Virus record (IMG/VR): IMGVR_UViG_3300020450_000005
Span: 1 to 33,053 of that record
Origin: a virus
Direction: 5' to 3' (one strand)
DNA: 33,053 bases
Positions within the stretch are counted from its first letter, which is position 1, and each line of letters opens with the position of its first letter. The notes below the pieces were generated by a model, which did not search any database, was not told the origin of the DNA, and saw only the letters and a program-made list of their open reading frames with translations. Positions 29,567 through 33,053 of this stretch are shown here, one piece after another. The translations under genes were made by a program, and so were the position numbers.

Positions 29567-31207
29567 ATGACAATAAGTACAGCAGACAACACACCAAGAG
29601 TGTCATATACAGTGTCACAAGGAGCAACACAAACAGCATTTGCTGTACCTTTTGAGTTTTTTGCAGATGCAGATTTAAATTTTTATGTTGATGGCACTAA
29701 GAAAACATTAGCAACTCACTATACTACTTCTGCTAATGCGCAAAATAATCTTGCTCATTCGTCTGGCACTACAGGTTATATACACACAACAACAGATAAT
29801 AGTATTACTGGTGCTACTGGTGGTAGTACAGTTGTCATTACTAGAGATATAGCATTTGCCAGAACTACAGATTTCCCAACAGCAGGTGCTTTTGATGTTG
29901 ATACTCTTAATACAGAGTTAGATAGAATTACTGCTATTGCTTCTGATTTAGAAGATTTAGCATCACGATCAGTTAGACTTCTTGATTATGATAGTGAAGT
30001 TTCTATGGAGTTACCTGCATTAGCTTCAAGAAAAGGAACTGTTTTAGGTTTTAATGCAACAACTGGTGTGGCTGAAGCAGGGCCAACGATTGCAAATGTA
30101 AATTCATTATCTGCTATTACAACAAACATAAATACTTTAGCAGGTATAAGTTCTAATGTTACAACTGTTGCAGGTATAAGTTCTAATGTTACAACAGTAG
30201 CAGGTATAGCATCTAATATTTCTTCTGTTGCAGGAGTAGCTTCACTTATAACTAGTGATTTTGTATCTGACCTAAATACCTTGGCTACCAGTGATATAGT
30301 TTCAGACTTAAACACTCTAGCCACAAGTGATGTGGTTAGTGATCTTAATACTCTTGCAACAAGTGATATAGTAAGTGACCTAAATAAACTAGCAACTGAT
30401 GACATAGTTTCTGATTTAAATACATTAGCAACTACAGATATAGTAAGTGACCTCAATACTTTAGCTACCTCTGATATTGTTACAGACCTTAATCTTTTGG
30501 CTACAAGTGCTATTGTAGAAGACTTAAATCTTTTGGCTACAAGTAGTGTAATAGCTGATATGGCTACTCTTGCAGGATCAGGAGCTAATCCTAATATAAC
30601 TACATTAACTGCTAGTGGCGAGATAGTGGCGGCATCTTTGGATATTTCTGGCAATGTTGATGTAGATGGTACATTAGAAGCAGATGCTATGACGTTAAAT
30701 GGTACAGCTATAACAACTACAGCTACATTATCTACAGGTATATCAAATGGTAATCTTCCAGTCTTTACTTCTGGTGTTGTTGATGATGATTTTCTTAGAG
30801 TGTCAGGTACATCAATAGAAGGCAGGAGTGCTTCAGAAGTTCTTAGTGATATTGGTGGACAAGCCTCTTTGACTTTTGGAATTAGTAATACAAATGCAGT
30901 GAAGGTGGATAGCTCTAGTGTAGCAGATGATGAGTATGCTCGTTTTACAGCCAACGGATTAGAGAGTAGAAGTACAGCAGAAGTATTAAGTGACATTGGT
31001 GGTCAGGCTTCACTAACCTTTGGCATATCAAATACCAATGCAGTTAAGATTGATAGTGCTTCTGTTGCTGATGACGAGTACGCAAGGTTTACAGCAAATG
31101 GTTTAGAAAGCAGAAGTACCTCTGAGGTTATATCTGACATTGGAGCAACAACGGCAACAGCCGCAGAAGATACAGCCACAGCCTTGGCGATAGCGTTAGG
31201 AGGATAA
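29567..31207 (+). CDS. Tail fibre with T7 gp17-type N-terminus and tandem repeats
   Basis: The protein is 546 aa. The N-terminal TPRVSYTVSQGATQTAFAVP, then FEFFADADLNFYVDGTKKTL and ATDFPTAGAFDVDTLNTELDR, is the T7 gp17 attachment domain that binds the tail. The shaft consists of 10-residue repeats (AGISSNVTTV, residues about 192-228), nine 12-residue repeats (SDIVSDLNTLAT type, residues 230-337), then a long-unit repeat of 48 residues (residues 426-521). No tip domain is obvious. Receptor binding is likely taken over by the two downstream fibre proteins. Confidence 0.88.
   Translation: MTISTADNTPRVSYTVSQGATQTAFAVPFEFFADADLNFYVDGTKKTLATHYTTSANAQNNLAHSSGTTGYIHTTTDNSITGATGGSTVVITRDIAFARTTDFPTAGAFDVDTLNTELDRITAIASDLEDLASRSVRLLDYDSEVSMELPALASRKGTVLGFNATTGVAEAGPTIANVNSLSAITTNINTLAGISSNVTTVAGISSNVTTVAGIASNISSVAGVASLITSDFVSDLNTLATSDIVSDLNTLATSDVVSDLNTLATSDIVSDLNKLATDDIVSDLNTLATTDIVSDLNTLATSDIVTDLNLLATSAIVEDLNLLATSSVIADMATLAGSGANPNITTLTASGEIVAASLDISGNVDVDGTLEADAMTLNGTAITTTATLSTGISNGNLPVFTSGVVDDDFLRVSGTSIEGRSASEVLSDIGGQASLTFGISNTNAVKVDSSSVADDEYARFTANGLESRSTAEVLSDIGGQASLTFGISNTNAVKIDSASVADDEYARFTANGLESRSTSEVISDIGATTATAAEDTATALAIALGG
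30140..30250 (+). repeat. 30-bp fibre-shaft repeats (AGISSNVTTV)
   Basis: There are three 30-bp units (30140-30169, 30170-30199, 30200-30229) and a partial fourth. The first two differ only at their last codons, unlike the strongly codon-diverged repeats beside them, so this pair is probably a recent duplication. The protein unit AGISSNVTTV is common in marine podovirus fibres. Confidence 0.85.
30254..30577 (+). repeat. Nine 36-bp (12-aa) fibre-shaft repeats
   Basis: Nine in-phase units follow the pattern S-D-I-V-S-D-L-N-T-L-A-T. Units 1-6 are almost identical in protein, and 7-9 are degenerate. At DNA level the same residues use many codons: the SDL triplet is tct-gac-cta, tca-gac-tta, agt-gat-ctt, agt-gac-cta, tct-gat-tta and agt-gac-ctc in units 1-6. 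The 12-residue period with spaced Ile/Val/Leu suggests a trimeric helical or beta shaft. Confidence 0.9.
30842..31129 (+). repeat. Two tandem 144-bp (48-aa) fibre repeats with divergent codons
   Basis: Units 30842-30985 and 30986-31129 encode 48 residues each (LSDIGGQASLTFGISNTNAV and on). I compared them codon by codon: 45 of 48 residues are identical but only 16 of 48 codons, with 29 synonymous changes. A more divergent first unit precedes them (about 30722-30841, with TGISNGNLPVFTSGVVDDDF). Confidence 0.9.
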
Positions 31208-31208
31208 T

Positions 31209-31562
31209 ATGGCAAACGCATTTAAAGTAATTACAAGGGATGTATGTCCTGCCAGTGCAGGTTTACCTGAAACTTTGTATACAGTACAGTCAGGAAGTAC
31301 GATAGTTGTTCTGGGATTGACCTTAGCAAACGTACATACTGCACAGGTTACAGCTAGTGTTACTCTTGTAAGTACAACAACACAAACATCTCAGACACAG
31401 AATACTACTGCACATATTATTAAAGATGCACCAATACCAAGTGGAAATAGTCTTTCAGTGCTTGATGGAAAAATAATTCTTAATGTTGGTGATATTATAA
31501 AAATTGATTGTTCAGTGGCAGATAAGGTTTCAGCTATCATGAGTTATATGGAGCAAACATAA
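31209..31562 (+). CDS. Small fibre-locus structural protein
   Basis: The protein is 117 aa, all-beta in pattern. MANAFKVITRDVCPASAGLP, then LYTVQSGSTIVVLGLTLANV and KDAPIPSGNSLSVLDGKIIL, resembles short virion proteins found next to the fibre genes of marine phages ('yTvPa.ttsvviGl.laN......v.v........ikdaPiP.GssL.vl.G.Ki.l..GD'). It may form a collar or fibre joint. It starts at TAATATG after the fibre gene and overlaps the next gene by one base. Confidence 0.8.
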   Translation: MANAFKVITRDVCPASAGLPETLYTVQSGSTIVVLGLTLANVHTAQVTASVTLVSTTTQTSQTQNTTAHIIKDAPIPSGNSLSVLDGKIILNVGDIIKIDCSVADKVSAIMSYMEQT

Positions 31563-32935
31563 TGGTTGGCTATTTAACTACATTTCCAAGAGAAAGACTT
31601 ACACAAACAAGAGATACTTTTACAGCGACATCTGGGCAAACTTCTTTTGCGACTTCTGGCTATACCGCAGGAGGACAAATGCTAGATGTATATCTCAATG
31701 GAATTAAATTAGTAGAAGGCTCTGCAAACGATTTTACAGCTACCAATGGGTCTGATGTTGTTCTTGCTTCTGGTGCTAGTACTGGGGATATTTTAGAGGT
31801 TGTGAGCTTCTCAACATTTGAAACTAATGGTGGAGTTTTCACTGGTGACTTTAGTGTAGATAGTCCTACGTTTAAGGTGGATAGTTCTAATAATCGCATA
31901 GGTTTGGGAACAGCAAGCCCAACTGCACAACTCCATATTGTTGGTGATGACACAAGCAATCAGGTTATTATAGAAAACACAGATACCTCTAATAGTTCTG
32001 CACCAGACTTAATGTTGTTAAGAAAGTCTACAAGTAGTGCGGCAGATAATGATGTAATAGGTAGAATAGATTTTGCAGGGCTTAATGATGCCAATGAGCA
32101 AATAAACTATTTTACTATTTCAGCAAGGATAGATGATAATACTGATGGTACAGAAAATGGTATGTTGCGGTTACAACATATTAAGGATGGAAGTTATGTT
32201 GAGCCAGTTGTTATAGATGGTAGTGGTCAAGTAAGTGTAGGTCACGATGCTCCAACAGCCGTTTTAGATGTGAGGCGAGGCGATGCAGATGGTAAGATAG
32301 CAGAGTTTCATACTAGTACAGGGTTTGGCATTGAGCTAGGTTCAAGTCAAACTTTGGCATATATACAAGCAGGAAGCAGTCAATCACTCAAGTTTGAAAC
32401 AAATGGTTCAAATGAACGTATGAGAATTTCGTCAGGTGGAGATTTGTTTTTAGGTACTGGAGGTAGTGCTGTTAGTTCTAGTGTAGAAGGTATATCAACT
32501 TTGCATGTTGATGACGATTTCTGGATACTCAACATAGGAAATAGTAGAACAACAAGTCAACACGTTGTTCGTTTTTATAACGGAAATGGTTTAGTAGGAA
32601 GTATATCTACAAATAGTTCTGCAACTTCCTTTAACACAAGTTCAGATTACAGACTAAAAGAAAATGTAACGACATCATGGGATGCTACATCAAGATTAAA
32701 ACAACTTAAACCAAGTAGATTTAATTTCAAGGCAGACAAAGATACAACAGTGGATGGCTTTCTAGCACATGAGGTAAGTAATGTAGTGCCAGAAGCAATT
32801 ATTGGTGAGAAAGATGCCGTTGATGAAGATGGCAAACCAATTATGCAAGGTATTGACCAATCAAAATTAGTACCACTTCTTGTAAAAACAATACAAGAGT
32901 TAGAGGCTCGTATTACAGCATTGGAGGCAAAGTAA
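31562..32935 (+). CDS. Tail fibre with C-terminal S74 self-cleaving chaperone
   Basis: The protein is 457 aa. The N-terminal part has an attachment-like fold (YLTTFPRERLTQTRDTFTAT, then MLDVYLNGIKLVEG). The middle shows trimeric beta-helix style signatures: GIGTASPTAQLHI-like (here RIGLGTASPTAQLHIVGDD), APTAVLDVRRGDADGK and NGSNERMRISSGGDLFLGTG. The last 97 residues are a Peptidase_S74 intramolecular chaperone: SDYRLKENVTTSWDATSRLK, KPSRFNFKADKD, VDGFLAHEVSNVVPEAI, and a terminal helix. The catalytic serine is probably S361, where cleavage releases the chaperone after trimer folding. Confidence 0.9.
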   Translation: MVGYLTTFPRERLTQTRDTFTATSGQTSFATSGYTAGGQMLDVYLNGIKLVEGSANDFTATNGSDVVLASGASTGDILEVVSFSTFETNGGVFTGDFSVDSPTFKVDSSNNRIGLGTASPTAQLHIVGDDTSNQVIIENTDTSNSSAPDLMLLRKSTSSAADNDVIGRIDFAGLNDANEQINYFTISARIDDNTDGTENGMLRLQHIKDGSYVEPVVIDGSGQVSVGHDAPTAVLDVRRGDADGKIAEFHTSTGFGIELGSSQTLAYIQAGSSQSLKFETNGSNERMRISSGGDLFLGTGGSAVSSSVEGISTLHVDDDFWILNIGNSRTTSQHVVRFYNGNGLVGSISTNSSATSFNTSSDYRLKENVTTSWDATSRLKQLKPSRFNFKADKDTTVDGFLAHEVSNVVPEAIIGEKDAVDEDGKPIMQGIDQSKLVPLLVKTIQELEARITALEAK

Positions 32936-33053
32936 TGACCAAAGCCAGAGAATTAGCAGACCTTATAGCCAATGTGAACAAAGGTAGCTCGTTAGGTAAT
33001 AAGAATTTTATTATAAATGGTGCGGCACAAGTTCAACAACGTGGTGATCTAAG
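32935..33053 (+). CDS. 5' part of the adhesin gene that continues at base 1
   Basis: ATG 32935 overlaps the previous stop (TAATG). It encodes MTKARELADLIANVNKGS, then the motif NKNFIINGAAQVQQRGD, and runs off the right edge. The codons from 32977 are the same as those from base 1, so the full gene is 32935-32976 plus 1-1083 (374 aa). It follows the S74 fibre gene directly. Confidence 0.92.
   Translation, partial: MTKARELADLIANVNKGSSLGNKNFIINGAAQVQQRGDL
32977..33053. repeat. Terminal overlap of a circular assembly, right copy
   Basis: This is identical over 77 bases to 1-77. Remove one copy to obtain the 32,976-bp circle. Confidence 0.95.

Noticed and set aside
29986-30996. 336-codon open frame on the minus strand
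   Set aside because: It lies wholly antisense to the fibre gene and owes its length to the Asp/Leu/Ser/Ala-rich repeats, whose complement lacks stops. The translation is low complexity and without a ribosome site.
1-33053. tRNA genes, CRISPR arrays, integrase, insertion sequences
   Set aside because: No cloverleaf with T-loop GTTC pattern, no regularly spaced direct repeats outside the fibre gene, and no recombinase or transposase motif were seen in the intergenic regions or proteins.

Overview
This window is the complete genome of a small tailed phage with podovirus (T7-like) architecture, presented as a circular assembly cut inside a tail-fibre gene. Bases 1-77 are repeated exactly at 32977-33053, so the unit length is 32,976 bp and the gene cut at the right edge (32935 onward) continues at base 1. 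The DNA is AT-rich. The structural genes match the T7-type order, and the cassette of tiny basic proteins at 2.3-3.7 kb is typical of marine phages. I recognise no RNA polymerase, DNA polymerase, helicase, primase or integrase. That content resembles the small marine podoviruses of the pelagiphage HTVC010P type, so a low-GC marine alphaproteobacterial host is my best inference; it is not proven here.

Rightward (late) arm, 12,088 to the end and on through the origin to about 4,700. It holds terminase small and large subunits, portal, a Bbp19-like protein, scaffold, a T7 gp13-like protein, major capsid, a small decoration-like protein, tail tubes A and B, three ejection (internal virion) proteins and a T7-type tail fibre. 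These are followed by two further fibre proteins, one ending in an S74 self-cleaving chaperone. Next comes a lysis and accessory block: small membrane proteins, four tiny lysine-rich proteins, a 3-TM holin and an M15 peptidase endolysin.

Leftward (early) arm, 11,636 down to 4,685. It is a compact set of overlapping genes. It encodes a recombination module (YqaJ/lambda-type exonuclease, Rad52-like annealing protein, an SSB-like protein and a PD-(D/E)XK resolvase-like nuclease), HTH regulators, a DUF932 protein and many unknowns. Replication is presumably left to the host, with recombination helping to make concatemers. The two arms converge near 4.69 kb, where I see no clear terminator.

The divergence between the arms (11,637-12,087) is the most unusual region. 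It contains a GC-rich island (80 of 150 bases in 11801-11950) that folds on the + strand into two long helical domains linked by a possible pseudoknot and ends in an intrinsic terminator. I read it as a structured noncoding RNA I cannot assign to a known class. The second notable element is a perfect 16-bp bacterial parS sequence inside the scaffold gene. Others are a capsid-tail intergenic hairpin that appears to bring a distant Shine-Dalgarno next to its start codon, and tandem fibre repeats with almost identical protein but heavily diverged codons.
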